Below, piece after piece: positions 45,891 through 54,947 of a stretch of DNA of 64,000 bases. The position numbers and the translations under genes were made by a program. The stretch is taken from contig NZ_RQHK01000002.1 of NCBI RefSeq assembly GCF_004770475.1, forward strand, positions 350,001 to 414,000, in the 5' to 3' direction. Origin of the DNA: Leptospira mtsangambouensis (GTDB taxonomy: Bacteria > Spirochaetota > Leptospiria > Leptospirales > Leptospiraceae). The notes beneath the pieces were generated by a model that did no database searches, was not told the DNA's origin, and was given only the letters and a program-made list of their open reading frames with translations. Numbering within the stretch: position 1 is the first letter of the stretch; every line of letters begins with the position of its first letter.

Positions 45891-47258
45891 TTGTATCTTC
45901 TCAGAATAAATCAACTAACAAAAAGAAAACTATTTCCACTTTTGGTGGTAATAGTTTTTTCTGTTTCCATTTGGTCTCAGTCATCTGAGTGGGAAAAAGA
46001 ATTATTTGATTCAACGAAAGAAGAATCAAATCAAAAGCCAAAATCGCCTAAGGTAAATAAAGATACAATTGAAACTGATTGGGAAGCAGAATTAGATAAA
46101 GATTTAAAAGACCAAGAAACAAGAAGTAAATCAACTGAAGGTAGTCGTGGGGTTACTTCGAATGTGCAACAACCAAACCAAATCAACAGATCTGCTCAAA
46201 ATTTGATGATGGATGTATCCGCAGCCATCGATATTGTTGGAGCTTGGGACAGGAATAAACCCAGAGGTACAGGCGAACGAATCGATAACAAACTAGATGT
46301 AAGATCTGCCGAGTTTGGTTTCACTGCTGCCGTTGACCAATGGATGCGGGCAAATTTTTTAGGTGCTGCCCATGGCGAAGACGGAAAGTATAATTTTGAA
46401 GTCCATGAAGCCAATGTTCTTTTTCCTTTTTTACCTTTTAATACTTCTTTAAAAGTGGGACAGATGTTTGTTGATATTGGTCGATTGAACCGTATCCACT
46501 TGCACGATCGACCGTTTACGATGAATCCGATCGTCCATGAAAAATTTATTGGTTTTGAATCAATCATGGATACCGGTGCAGAATTTAGTGTGTTACTTCC
46601 TTGGAAATGGATTACACAGGAACTTGTATTAGGTGCCACGAATGGTAAAAAGTGGGGACATTCACATTCGGAGGGACCACAAAAAAATAATCCAATGGGT
46701 TACGCCCACCTAAAACATTTTTATTATTTTGGAAATAACTGGGGGTCTCAATTTGGATTTTCAGGCGTTAGATTTGAACCAACAACCGATCGAAGAAATC
46801 AAAGGTATCTATATGGAATGGATGCTGTTTTACGTTGGAATCGATCCAATTTAAGAGAGCTTATGATTATGTCGGAGGGGTGGTACCAACAAGAAATCTT
46901 TCCTGAACAAATGGATCCGAGCACTTTTCAAAAATCCAAAGCACCATCCAGGGACCAATGGGGATATTACTTCTTTGTGGATTATAAATTTCACCAACTT
47001 TGGTCTTTTGGATACCGTTATGATTATTTTACAGATAAATCCCTTGTCGACAAAAATGGAAAATTAGCGGACAATGCAATCGAAGCCCATTCTGCACAAA
47101 TTACTTTCCATAGTTCTGAATTTGGTAGGATTCGTGGGTCGATAGAAAGACGATACATCCAAGACTTTTCCAAAACAGAATTTCAGGAACAAAGGGAATG
47201 GCGATTTTATGTTCAAGCAGTTGCCATTTTAGGCTCTCACCCAGCACATAGTTATTAA
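45891..47258 (+). CDS. Zinc-operon outer-membrane porin-like protein
   Basis: A 455-residue exported protein: signal sequence to about residue 30 (VVIVFSVSIWSQS), a Lys/Glu-rich segment to about 100, then a barrel-like region rich in aromatic strands. A block with several His (GHSHSEGPQKNNPMGYAHLK) and EVHEANVLFPF fits metal-related outer-membrane proteins found next to zinc transporters. The start is TTG with AAAGGA upstream; there is no suitable ATG. It probably lets zinc or a zinc complex cross the outer membrane. Confidence 0.75.
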   Translation: MYLLRINQLTKRKLFPLLVVIVFSVSIWSQSSEWEKELFDSTKEESNQKPKSPKVNKDTIETDWEAELDKDLKDQETRSKSTEGSRGVTSNVQQPNQINRSAQNLMMDVSAAIDIVGAWDRNKPRGTGERIDNKLDVRSAEFGFTAAVDQWMRANFLGAAHGEDGKYNFEVHEANVLFPFLPFNTSLKVGQMFVDIGRLNRIHLHDRPFTMNPIVHEKFIGFESIMDTGAEFSVLLPWKWITQELVLGATNGKKWGHSHSEGPQKNNPMGYAHLKHFYYFGNNWGSQFGFSGVRFEPTTDRRNQRYLYGMDAVLRWNRSNLRELMIMSEGWYQQEIFPEQMDPSTFQKSKAPSRDQWGYYFFVDYKFHQLWSFGYRYDYFTDKSLVDKNGKLADNAIEAHSAQITFHSSEFGRIRGSIERRYIQDFSKTEFQEQREWRFYVQAVAILGSHPAHSY

Positions 47259-47272
47259 GAGGAAAAATCATT

Positions 47273-48232
47273 ATGTTACAATTACCAAACACGACAACGA
47301 TGAATCGCAAAATAGATTTTTTTTCCTCCACTGCAGTTGTATTCTTTGTATTTCTGTTTACCTTTCCAATTTCTGCTAAAGTTTCCCTTGTCACAAGCGT
47401 TTCAGATATCAAATATATCGCCGAACAAATAGCAGGTGAGAGAGCAGAAGTTTCCGGGATGATTCGCGGAACAGATGACCCGCACTTTGTCATGACGAGA
47501 CCCGATTTCCTAGTCAAACTTAGTGAAGCTGATATTCTTTGTGTTGTTGGTCTTGATTTAGAAGTAGGTTGGATTCCTTATCTCCAACAACAGTCAAGAA
47601 ATATGAAAATCCAAAAAGGCCAACCGGGATATTGTGACACTTCCTTTGGTGTGAAGATCCTTGGAGAACCAACAGTCATGATGGATCGTTCTATGGGAGA
47701 TATGCATATCTATGGGAACCCACATTATTGGAATGATCCCATCAATGCCATCCAGATGGCGCAAAATATAAAAAATGCCCTCACTCGTGTGGACCCCTTG
47801 AACGGAGAATACTACGAAGGGAATTTTAATGCCTTCAAAAAACGACTCATCCAACTCACAAAAGAAGAGATGAAAAAAATGGAACCGTATTTTGGTTTGA
47901 AGGTGGCCGTTTTTCATGATCAATTTGTATATTTGGCATCCCGGTTTAAATTTAACGCAAATTTAACCATAGAGGAAAGGCCGGGAGTTCCACCTTCTGT
48001 CCGTTATATGGATCAGGTGATTAGTTATATGACCGCAGAAAAGATAAAAATTATCTTGATTGGTCCCTATCACAATCCAAAGTATGCTGAGTATGTATCT
48101 TCGAAGGTTCCGGGGAGTGTGGTTGTCACTTTGCCCGTTTCTGTCGGAGGAAGTCCAGAGGCTCTCACTTACGAAGATACCCTGCGATTGATGTTACAAA
48201 AAATACGAGATGCAAGCGATAAAACCAAATAA
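47273..48232 (+). CDS. znuA: ZnuA-like metal ABC transporter substrate-binding protein
   Basis: A 319-residue periplasmic binding protein of the cluster A-I (ZnuA/MntC) family. Signal peptide ends TFPISAK. Likely metal ligands: H71 in TDDPHFVMTRPD, H151 in YGNPHYWNDP and H215 in VAVFHDQFVYLASRF. It lacks the long His-rich loop that many ZnuA proteins carry between the first and second ligands. GAGG precedes the ATG. Zinc rather than manganese is inferred from context: the operator shared with a COG0523 gene and the porin. It overlaps the ATPase gene by 23 bases. Confidence 0.87.
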   Translation: MLQLPNTTTMNRKIDFFSSTAVVFFVFLFTFPISAKVSLVTSVSDIKYIAEQIAGERAEVSGMIRGTDDPHFVMTRPDFLVKLSEADILCVVGLDLEVGWIPYLQQQSRNMKIQKGQPGYCDTSFGVKILGEPTVMMDRSMGDMHIYGNPHYWNDPINAIQMAQNIKNALTRVDPLNGEYYEGNFNAFKKRLIQLTKEEMKKMEPYFGLKVAVFHDQFVYLASRFKFNANLTIEERPGVPPSVRYMDQVISYMTAEKIKIILIGPYHNPKYAEYVSSKVPGSVVVTLPVSVGGSPEALTYEDTLRLMLQKIRDASDKTK

Positions 48233-48923
48233 TCTAGAAACTTACGGTTCAATGATTCATACTGACGCACTTTCAGTCGGATATCGAAAGGAATTTCCAG
48301 TGGTTTCCGATATCCATTTGCAGATCCATTCTGGAAAAACATACGCTCTCGTCGGTGGAAATGGTGCAGGAAAAACGACACTCTTTCGTACGTTGACAGA
48401 ACTTTTGCCTCCACTCTCTGGTTCTATATCTTTTTCCAAAGCATTTACTACTTCTTATGTACCCCAAGCCAAACGTATGTCCTTAGAATTCCCTTTGCGA
48501 GTTGAAGATGTACTTTTGATGCCAAAAAATATTGGCCTTAGTTTTTTACCAAAAAAGAAATTTTCAACTGAAGATTTGGCACTCATTGAAAGAACAGGTG
48601 TTAGTTCTTATTTAAAAAAACAAATCTCACTTTGTAGTGGGGGACAGTTACAAAAAGTTTTAATCCTACGTTCCCTTCTTACCAAAGCCAATTTGATTTT
48701 TTTAGATGAACCAATGGATTCTTTGGATCATAATGCAAGAGAACTATTTCAAACTGTTTTGTCCGAATACCTAAAAGAAGGGAATAGATCCTTATTTTTT
48801 ATCACTCATAGTTTAGAACATGATTGGGGATTTGGATTTGATGAAATTTTTGAAATAGACGAAGGAAAACTCTACAATATCTCCAGTGGAGAAAGGCCAC
48901 CAAACTGCCACCACCATGACTAA
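48210..48923 (+). CDS. znuC: ZnuC-like metal ABC transporter ATPase
   Basis: A 237-residue ABC ATPase. Walker A GGNGAGKTTL, Q-loop in YVPQAKRM, signature SLCSGGQLQKVLI, Walker B LIFLDEPMDSLD and H-loop FFITHSLEHD are intact. The C terminus ends NCHHHD, a possible metal-sensing or accidental His run. It drives import through the permease encoded just downstream. The start overlaps the znuA-like gene; a second ATG at 48252 would shorten it by 14 residues. It overlaps the next gene by eight bases. Confidence 0.9.
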   Translation: MQAIKPNNLETYGSMIHTDALSVGYRKEFPVVSDIHLQIHSGKTYALVGGNGAGKTTLFRTLTELLPPLSGSISFSKAFTTSYVPQAKRMSLEFPLRVEDVLLMPKNIGLSFLPKKKFSTEDLALIERTGVSSYLKKQISLCSGGQLQKVLILRSLLTKANLIFLDEPMDSLDHNARELFQTVLSEYLKEGNRSLFFITHSLEHDWGFGFDEIFEIDEGKLYNISSGERPPNCHHHD

Positions 48924-49770
48924 TATACTTTCTAGTTGGACTTTATTTTTACCACAAATCCTTGTGGGTAGCCTTGTTGGTGCCCTTTTATCAGTTCTCG
49001 GAATATTAATCGTACTACGAGGTATGACTTTTTTTGGTGTCACATTGTCCCAAGCGGTTACTTTTTCTGTCGCCTTATCCTTGTTTATGGAATGGCCGGG
49101 AGAAATTTTTCCTATTCTTTTCTCATGCGTTTTAGTTTTTCCACTATTGTATGTCAGAAAACTAAGAGGGATGAAAGAAGAGGTCATTCTTGGAATTCTT
49201 TTTGTATTCTTTTCTGCCGCTTCGCAATTCATGTTGGCCCTTGGTGGGAATGTTCAAAACCATTTGATGGCTGCTTTTTTTGGTGATATTTTAACTTCAC
49301 AAGTAAGGGCCGATTCCTTTGGAATTTACATCGCAATATTCTTTTTTATTCTTTATCTCAGTTTTTTCAGACGTTTTCTTTTTATCAGTTTTGATCGGGA
49401 TGAATACAAAATCCAAGTGGGCAATCCTCTTCCATTTGATCTTTTGTTTTATATTATTTTGGCAGCCTCTCTTACCGTTGCCGTTAATTTACTCGGAACT
49501 TTTTATAGCATTGCCCATCTCATTTTACCTGTATTTGCCCTGTTACCAATCATTCGGTCCTTAAAACTATTAACTGTGGTATGTGTTTTGTTTTCGGTAT
49601 TTGCAACTGTATCTGGTTTTTTAATTTCTCTTGTGGGAATAGAAAGAAATGGAGAGTTGATCTATTTCCCCACTTCCTCCAGCATCATCCTTGTTCTTTG
49701 CGGACTTGCATTTTTTCTCCATCTCGTTCGGTTTCTATTCACTTCCGTTTTTTCCAAATCTGTCCGATAG
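48916..49770 (+). CDS. znuB: ZnuB-like metal ABC transporter permease
   Basis: A 284-residue inner-membrane permease of the ABC-3 family with about eight or nine membrane helices. Typical stretches: LVGSLVGALLSVLGILIVLRGMTFFGVTLSQAV, given here only by its ends LVGSLVGAL and RGMTFFGVTLSQAV, then GNVQNHLMAAFFGDIL and FYSIAHLILPVFALLP. The ATG at 48916 fits the family start; a GTG at 48886 would add ten residues. It is the last transporter gene of the operon. Confidence 0.88.
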   Translation: MTNILSSWTLFLPQILVGSLVGALLSVLGILIVLRGMTFFGVTLSQAVTFSVALSLFMEWPGEIFPILFSCVLVFPLLYVRKLRGMKEEVILGILFVFFSAASQFMLALGGNVQNHLMAAFFGDILTSQVRADSFGIYIAIFFFILYLSFFRRFLFISFDRDEYKIQVGNPLPFDLLFYIILAASLTVAVNLLGTFYSIAHLILPVFALLPIIRSLKLLTVVCVLFSVFATVSGFLISLVGIERNGELIYFPTSSSIILVLCGLAFFLHLVRFLFTSVFSKSVR

Positions 49771-49777
49771 ATACTAT

Positions 49778-50665
49778 GTGGAACTAATCCCTTGTAATAG
49801 TTGCGGTGAAAATCGTTTCCGTCCTATTTTGACTAAAGAAAGCCCTCTGGGTGAATCTTTTTCCATTGTCTCTTGTGTTCGTTGCGGCCTTGTCCAAGTA
49901 AATCCCCAACCGGATTTTTTGGCGGTAAAAAAGTATTACGACGATTCTTATTTTACCCAAAGGACAGAACGAGGGTATGACAATTATTATTCTGATAAAC
50001 TTCGAACAGAAATTTCTCGAGTGTTCCAACTCAATCTAAAGGATTTGGATTTTTTTTCTTGGGAGAAAGATCGTAATTCTTTTTTGTTACCAGGTGAAAA
50101 ACTTTCCTCTTTGGACATTGGATGTGCTGCCGGTTACTTTGTGGCATACCAAAAAGATCGTGGTTACGAAGCCTTTGGAATTGAAATTGCCGATGGTCCT
50201 GTTCGTTTTGCGAGAGAAACCTTAAAACTAAATATCTTCCAAGAGAACTTTTTGGATTGGGACAATCAGTTCCAAAAACAATTCGATGTCATCACACTTT
50301 GGGCAACCATCGAACACCTTCACAAACCTAAGGAAACCTTAGAAAAAATTCAAAAACATTTAAAACCGGGTGGGGTGCTGATTTTATCCACTTGTCGTTA
50401 TGGGTTACTGGCAAAACTGGGTGGGAAAAATTGGCGGTATCTCAATGTCCCTGAACATCTATATTATTACTCTTATAAAGGATTAAAAAATTTACTACTG
50501 AGTTTGGGTTTTGTGAAACCAGTTTCTTTTACCTATGGAAGTGGAATGACCTCACGCGCCGGAGCAAGTTTATTTTTCAAACTCCGGAAACGTGTGATGG
50601 ACCAACTTGTCAAATGGTTTCAGTTAGGTGATATGATGGTGTATATGGTAAGGAAGATGGACTAA
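49778..50665 (+). CDS. Class I SAM-dependent methyltransferase with N-terminal zinc ribbon
   Basis: A 296-residue protein. Residues 1-45 carry a four-cysteine zinc ribbon (PCNSCGENRF, then VSCVRCGLVQ). A Rossmann methyltransferase core follows: SSLDIGCAAGYFVAYQKDRG (SAM-binding), GIEIADGPV, VITLWATIEHLHKPK and LKPGGVLILSTC. This layout is common in enzymes acting on polyketide, lipid or surface-sugar substrates. The start is GTG at 49778, seven bases after znuB; the open frame extends further upstream but inside znuB. Whether it belongs functionally to the zinc operon is doubtful. It overlaps the convergent tmk gene by four bases. Confidence 0.85.
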   Translation: MELIPCNSCGENRFRPILTKESPLGESFSIVSCVRCGLVQVNPQPDFLAVKKYYDDSYFTQRTERGYDNYYSDKLRTEISRVFQLNLKDLDFFSWEKDRNSFLLPGEKLSSLDIGCAAGYFVAYQKDRGYEAFGIEIADGPVRFARETLKLNIFQENFLDWDNQFQKQFDVITLWATIEHLHKPKETLEKIQKHLKPGGVLILSTCRYGLLAKLGGKNWRYLNVPEHLYYYSYKGLKNLLLSLGFVKPVSFTYGSGMTSRAGASLFFKLRKRVMDQLVKWFQLGDMMVYMVRKMD

Positions 50666-51267
50666 CCTTCGAGTGATTTTAATATATCCTCAACACAGAA
50701 GGCCACCACTTCCTCAAGTTCTGCTGTAGCATCTACAAAGATTGTAGACTCAGGTAAAATAGCCAAATAGTTTTGGTAGATGCGGGTCTGTTCCGAATCT
50801 ACATCAAAAACTTCTTCTTTTCCACCTCGGCTTGTTCTACGTTCTTGTGCTTCTTCTGGCGATAGGTCTAAAAAATAAACTCGGTTGGGTTCAGGAAATC
50901 CTCTATCTTCATTTTTATATAAGATATCGGCTGCATGTTCTTCGTCTCTACCTTGGTAAGCGGCAGTGGAAAAATAATAACGATCTTGTACAATTGATTT
51001 ACCACTCTTTAACGTTGGTAAGATGACTTCATTAACAGAACATTCACGATCAGCAATAAAGGTTTCTATTTGTTCTTCTTTTGTCAGTTTGAGTTTTCCT
51101 TGTAGGAACTCTCTGATTTTTTTTCCGTGCACACTGTCTGTTGGCTCTCTATGCCATAGGTTTGGTATGGATTTTGTTAAAAGTACTTCCGATACCATTC
51201 GAGAGACGGTGGTTTTCCCGGATCCATCGATCCCTTCAAAGACAAAGAACTGATTATTTTGGGGCAT
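50662..51267 (-). CDS. tmk: Thymidylate kinase
   Basis: A 201-residue dTMP kinase that makes dTDP for DNA synthesis. P-loop FEGIDGSGKTTVSRM; DR(Y) motif in SIVQDRYYFSTAAYQG, which positions dTMP; Arg-containing REPTDS; and LID residues RRTSRGGKEEVFD. Length is normal. The last four bases overlap the convergent methyltransferase gene. Confidence 0.93.
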   Translation of the reverse strand: MPQNNQFFVFEGIDGSGKTTVSRMVSEVLLTKSIPNLWHREPTDSVHGKKIREFLQGKLKLTKEEQIETFIADRECSVNEVILPTLKSGKSIVQDRYYFSTAAYQGRDEEHAADILYKNEDRGFPEPNRVYFLDLSPEEAQERRTSRGGKEEVFDVDSEQTRIYQNYLAILPESTIFVDATAELEEVVAFCVEDILKSLEG

Positions 51268-51346
51268 ATCCCCTCCATTTTAAGAATGGTCGTTTTTTCC
51301 TCGACTTATTTACTAAACTCGGCAATTTAGTCTAAGGAGCAAAAAC

Positions 51347-51511
51347 ATGAAAAAAATTTCGTCTATGCTGATCATTGCTTTTTTGGCTGTATTTATGATT
51401 AACTGTGCCTCTGAAGAAGTTAAACAAACGCCAGTTGTGGAAGAACCAAAACCTTCCAAAAAACCAAAATTGGATGATTCATTCAAAACTAGAGCTAGAG
51501 ATATTAAATAA
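51347..51511 (+). CDS. Small lipoprotein (54 residues)
   Basis: A short gene with strong local evidence. AAGGAG lies seven bases before the ATG. The product has a lipoprotein leader MKKISSMLIIAFLAVFMINC with Cys at 20, and a mature part of only about 34 residues, Pro/Lys/Glu-rich, ending SFKTRARDIK. A Rho-independent terminator follows 19 bases after the stop. It is monocistronic, divergent from tmk, and looks like an abundant small outer-membrane or periplasmic lipoprotein. Function unknown. Confidence 0.82.
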   Translation: MKKISSMLIIAFLAVFMINCASEEVKQTPVVEEPKPSKKPKLDDSFKTRARDIK

Positions 51512-51529
51512 TTTCTACTCAAAATAAGG

Positions 51530-51562
51530 ACCACCCCGGGCAACTTGGGTGGTTTTTTTTTT
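51530..51562 (+). terminator. Rho-independent terminator of the small lipoprotein gene
   Basis: ACCACCC (51530-51536) pairs with GGGTGGT (51547-51553), followed by a run of nine more T residues. This is the strongest terminator in the window. Confidence 0.9.
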
Positions 51563-51703
51563 ACCATTCCGCTTAATTAATAAGCAAATTTAACTTTTTT
51601 CTCCAACACTTTTTCCCACTTGCCTTTTCTTTGGGCAATTTGCAGTAAAATTCCCTACAATGCTTATTGGTACCGATCTTGCATTAAATGATTGTATCCA
51701 TCT

Positions 51704-52963
51704 ATGATTACAGAAAGAGAAAGTCATCAGCTTCTGCGCGATTGGAAAGAATGGTTGTCTGGCGGAACCCTTGTCCCTGTTTTCCAACCCATCCTTTCGT
51801 CAGAATCCACTGGCATTTACGGTTATGAACTCCTTGGTCGACTTTCCACACCGGAAGGACTGGTAAGCCTCGGCGAATTCTTTTTATCCCAGACCTTTGG
51901 TTATGATGAAATTTTTTTCTTAAAAAAGAAAGTCGATGAAGAGATTCGTTTTTCGGCCTTACAAAAATTTGCAAAAGAAGCTCCAGCTGAAACCAAGTTA
52001 TTTTTAAACATTTCACCGAACGTAATGTACCATACATTATTACAATTGGAAACGACCCTTCCACAAACCATTCAAATGGTGAGAGAAGTTGGAGTGGATC
52101 CAGAACGAATTGTCATTGAGATTACGGAAGAAAGATTTCCACATAATTTAGAATTATTACGACCCGTTCTGAATTTATATCGTCAAGAAGGATTCTCCAT
52201 TGCTGTGGATGATGCCGGATCGGAGGCCAGTAATTTAGATCGAATCGGGCTCTTTCATCCAGAGATCATTAAGGTCGACTTACAGATGTTACGAAGGTCA
52301 ACCTTCTCTAGAAACTTCAAAGAAATTTTACTAAACTTATCAAAGTTGGGTGAGTCTTTGGGAAGTAGTTTACTATTTGAAGGAATTGAATCGGAAGATG
52401 AACTTTACAATGCCTTAAATTATGGGGCAAGGTACATCCAAGGTTTTTATTTTGCCAAACCCGAACCACTATTTGCAAAACGATTTGATTATAGAACCGA
52501 AATGCAATCATCCTTAGAATACTTTCATGCACGCAAACAATCAGAGATGAATCGTCAAATCGAATGGGAGACCATTTGGAAAGATAAATTGTCTGAAATC
52601 ATGATGGGATTTACCGAAGAGAATGGAATTTGGGAATGGAAGGGTGGATTTGAAACCAATGTTTTCGGAGATGGGGATTTTTTTCGGATGTACATCACAA
52701 ACCCACTTGGGTTCCAGGTTTCTCCCAATTATTCTCGTGACAAAACGGGAACAATCGAACCGGATTATTCCTTTCTTGGAAAAAACTGGTCCTTTCGTCC
52801 TTATTTTTTTGAACATTTGCATAAATCCAAAACCAGCCGGGATGCCTGGACTCTCTCCCAAATGTACCATGATATCTCTGAACGAATGATGTTACGGACA
52901 TTTGCTAGAAATCTTTCGGAAAATTTGATTTTATTCATCGATGTAGTGGTTTCAAGATCCTGA
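51704..52963 (+). CDS. EAL-domain cyclic-di-GMP phosphodiesterase with YkuI_C-like domain
   Basis: A 419-residue cytoplasmic protein. An EAL domain spans about residues 20-255: YELLGRLSTPEG (EAL position), LFLNISPNVM (Asn), IVIEITEERF (Glu), IAVDDAGSEASNLDRI (DD), EIIKVDLQML (Lys) and ARYIQGFYFAKP. Metal-binding residues are kept, so hydrolysis of cyclic-di-GMP is likely. The C-terminal part (about 285-415: FQVSPNYSRD, NWSFRPYFFEHLHKSK, YHDISERMMLRTFARNL) resembles the PAS-like YkuI_C domain. The ATG at 51704 is preferred to an in-frame TTG at 51692. Confidence 0.88.
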   Translation: MITERESHQLLRDWKEWLSGGTLVPVFQPILSSESTGIYGYELLGRLSTPEGLVSLGEFFLSQTFGYDEIFFLKKKVDEEIRFSALQKFAKEAPAETKLFLNISPNVMYHTLLQLETTLPQTIQMVREVGVDPERIVIEITEERFPHNLELLRPVLNLYRQEGFSIAVDDAGSEASNLDRIGLFHPEIIKVDLQMLRRSTFSRNFKEILLNLSKLGESLGSSLLFEGIESEDELYNALNYGARYIQGFYFAKPEPLFAKRFDYRTEMQSSLEYFHARKQSEMNRQIEWETIWKDKLSEIMMGFTEENGIWEWKGGFETNVFGDGDFFRMYITNPLGFQVSPNYSRDKTGTIEPDYSFLGKNWSFRPYFFEHLHKSKTSRDAWTLSQMYHDISERMMLRTFARNLSENLILFIDVVVSRS

Positions 52964-52996
52964 AAGGTTTTGCGAAAATCCCTCTCATTTGAGATC

Positions 52997-54946
52997 ATGT
53001 CAATCGATATGGCAAAAATACAATTTTTGCAATTACCGGTGCCTCCTCCTTCCTACTATGCAGCCACGGGAAACGTTCCCCTAGCAGCTGCTAGTTTGGC
53101 AAGTTGTCTCGAGTCCAAAGAAGATCCCGTTTTAGGCATCGAACCCTTTGTCATTCCTCCGGAAGATACAGATTCTTTGGGAGACCTTGAACTCATTGAA
53201 AGGATCGTCAAAGAAGGACCTGATTTTTTAGGCCTCTCTCTTTATTTATGGAATACGGAACGTAGCCTTTACATAGCAAAAGAAGTTAAAAAACGAAATC
53301 CAGAAACAAAAATCCTTATAGGTGGGCCAGAGGTCAATGAAGACAACCCTTATGTTTTGGGGGAAGAGGGTTATGATATCGCTGTCTCGGGAGAAGCTGA
53401 ACATAGCTTTCGGAATCTTATGCGAACCATCTTATCCCAATCATCTTTAGATGGACTCGAAAATGTGGCCTATCGGAAAGAAAACGGAACACTCACTTCC
53501 TTTGGAAAACAGGCAGCTGCAAATTTTCCTCTCACGGACTTTCCATCTCCTTATACCACGGGCCATTTAAAAGTAGATCCCAGACGTTCCACGTATTTGG
53601 AAACTGTTCGCGGTTGTAAATCGCAGTGTACATATTGTTTTTATCCTAAGTCTTCCCAAAATCTTCGGACTCTTGACATTCCAGAAACCATTCGATTGAT
53701 TTCTGACTTAAAGGAAAAAGGAGCAAGGGAACTTGTTTTTTTAGATCCAACTTTCAACCATAGACCTGGTTTCGAAAACTTTTTAGATGCCATTGCTGAA
53801 GTAAACTCCGATGGCCAGATGTCCATGTTTGCCGAGTTACGTTCAGAAGGTGTGACACCAAAAATTGCAACTAAACTTCGTAAGGCGGGATTCACTCGAG
53901 TGGAACTAGGGCTTCAATCCGTAAACGAAGAAACTTTGAAACGTGTGAAGCGGTATGGTAGCCCACACAAAGTAGCAGAAGTTGCAAAGATGTTAGCTGG
54001 TGAAGGAATGGAACTACTTCTTGATCTCATCATTGGTCTTCCTGGTGACAAACCGGATGATGTGGAAAGAGGAGTTCATTTCTTTTTGGAACATGGTCTA
54101 GGGGAATGGGTCCAAGCATTTCCATTGTCCGTTTTGCCAGGGACGGCCATGCGCCGGGATGCAGAAAAAGAAGGACTTTCTTTTATGCCATCACCGCCTT
54201 ACCGGATCATTGAAACACCTACCTTTAGCCCGAGGGACTTAACAGAGTCTTTGTACTTCGCAGAAGATTTACTAGAAAGACGACTGGATGAATTCCCAAG
54301 ACCTTTTTTATGTGCACCAGATTCTTTAAAAAATGACAGAATGGATTTTGAGTTTTTAAGTTCAGGAATTCGTTTTTTTAGTTCTGGGTCTGAGAATTCA
54401 TTTGCAAAGGCAAAGGATTGGTCGGGGAGTCGCCATCACAGTGTTTGGTTTCATACACAAAACTTAGGAAAGGATCTTTCCCAGATCCAAACATTCATCA
54501 AAGAACGAATTAGTTCCGAACCTTTTTCAACCATTGACTTTGTGATTCCTTTGGTCTCTGTTCCCAAAATAAAGGAAGTGGAAAATCTTGTTTCGACACT
54601 AGAGGCCAACAGAAATTCATATTTATCCAGAACTTTGGCGCATCGGGGAGAAAACCTCCAACACCGACTGGTCTTTGTGATCGATGGACAAAAGTTGGAA
54701 CTAAAAAATTGGCGAGATAAAGAACTGGAATCTAGTGCCTATTTGATTTATGAAAAACTCCCCACCAGTAAAATCAAAAGTTTGGATCCTTCTGAAGAAT
54801 CTTTTTATTTGGTGGATGGAGAAGAAATTGATCCAAAGGATTTTGAATTTTTAAAACAAAATATGGATCCAGAGACCATTACCTTTTCCTCTAGAAAATT
54901 AGAAGAAAGATGGTCCATGGAAGTATTAGGTTACGGAGAACTCTAA
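52997..54946 (+). CDS. B12-binding-domain radical SAM protein
   Basis: A 649-residue enzyme. N-terminal cobalamin-binding-type Rossmann domain (LPLAAASLA-like start, FLGLSLYLWNTERSL, ILIGGPEVNEDNP, GYDIAVSGEAEHSFRN). A radical SAM core follows with the iron-sulfur motif RGCKSQCTYCFYPK (CxxxCxxC, C207/C211/C214), then ELVFLDPTFN and RVELGLQSVNEETLKRVKR. A C-terminal part of about 250 residues has no recognised domain. The reaction is unknown; relatives methylate unreactive carbons. ATG at 53009 is an alternative start. Confidence 0.86.
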   Translation: MSIDMAKIQFLQLPVPPPSYYAATGNVPLAAASLASCLESKEDPVLGIEPFVIPPEDTDSLGDLELIERIVKEGPDFLGLSLYLWNTERSLYIAKEVKKRNPETKILIGGPEVNEDNPYVLGEEGYDIAVSGEAEHSFRNLMRTILSQSSLDGLENVAYRKENGTLTSFGKQAAANFPLTDFPSPYTTGHLKVDPRRSTYLETVRGCKSQCTYCFYPKSSQNLRTLDIPETIRLISDLKEKGARELVFLDPTFNHRPGFENFLDAIAEVNSDGQMSMFAELRSEGVTPKIATKLRKAGFTRVELGLQSVNEETLKRVKRYGSPHKVAEVAKMLAGEGMELLLDLIIGLPGDKPDDVERGVHFFLEHGLGEWVQAFPLSVLPGTAMRRDAEKEGLSFMPSPPYRIIETPTFSPRDLTESLYFAEDLLERRLDEFPRPFLCAPDSLKNDRMDFEFLSSGIRFFSSGSENSFAKAKDWSGSRHHSVWFHTQNLGKDLSQIQTFIKERISSEPFSTIDFVIPLVSVPKIKEVENLVSTLEANRNSYLSRTLAHRGENLQHRLVFVIDGQKLELKNWRDKELESSAYLIYEKLPTSKIKSLDPSEESFYLVDGEEIDPKDFEFLKQNMDPETITFSSRKLEERWSMEVLGYGEL

Positions 54947-54947
54947 A

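Noticed and set aside
49691..49777. Upstream extension of the methyltransferase frame
   Set aside because: It lies inside the znuB-like gene in another frame and the zinc ribbon starts right after the GTG at 49778.
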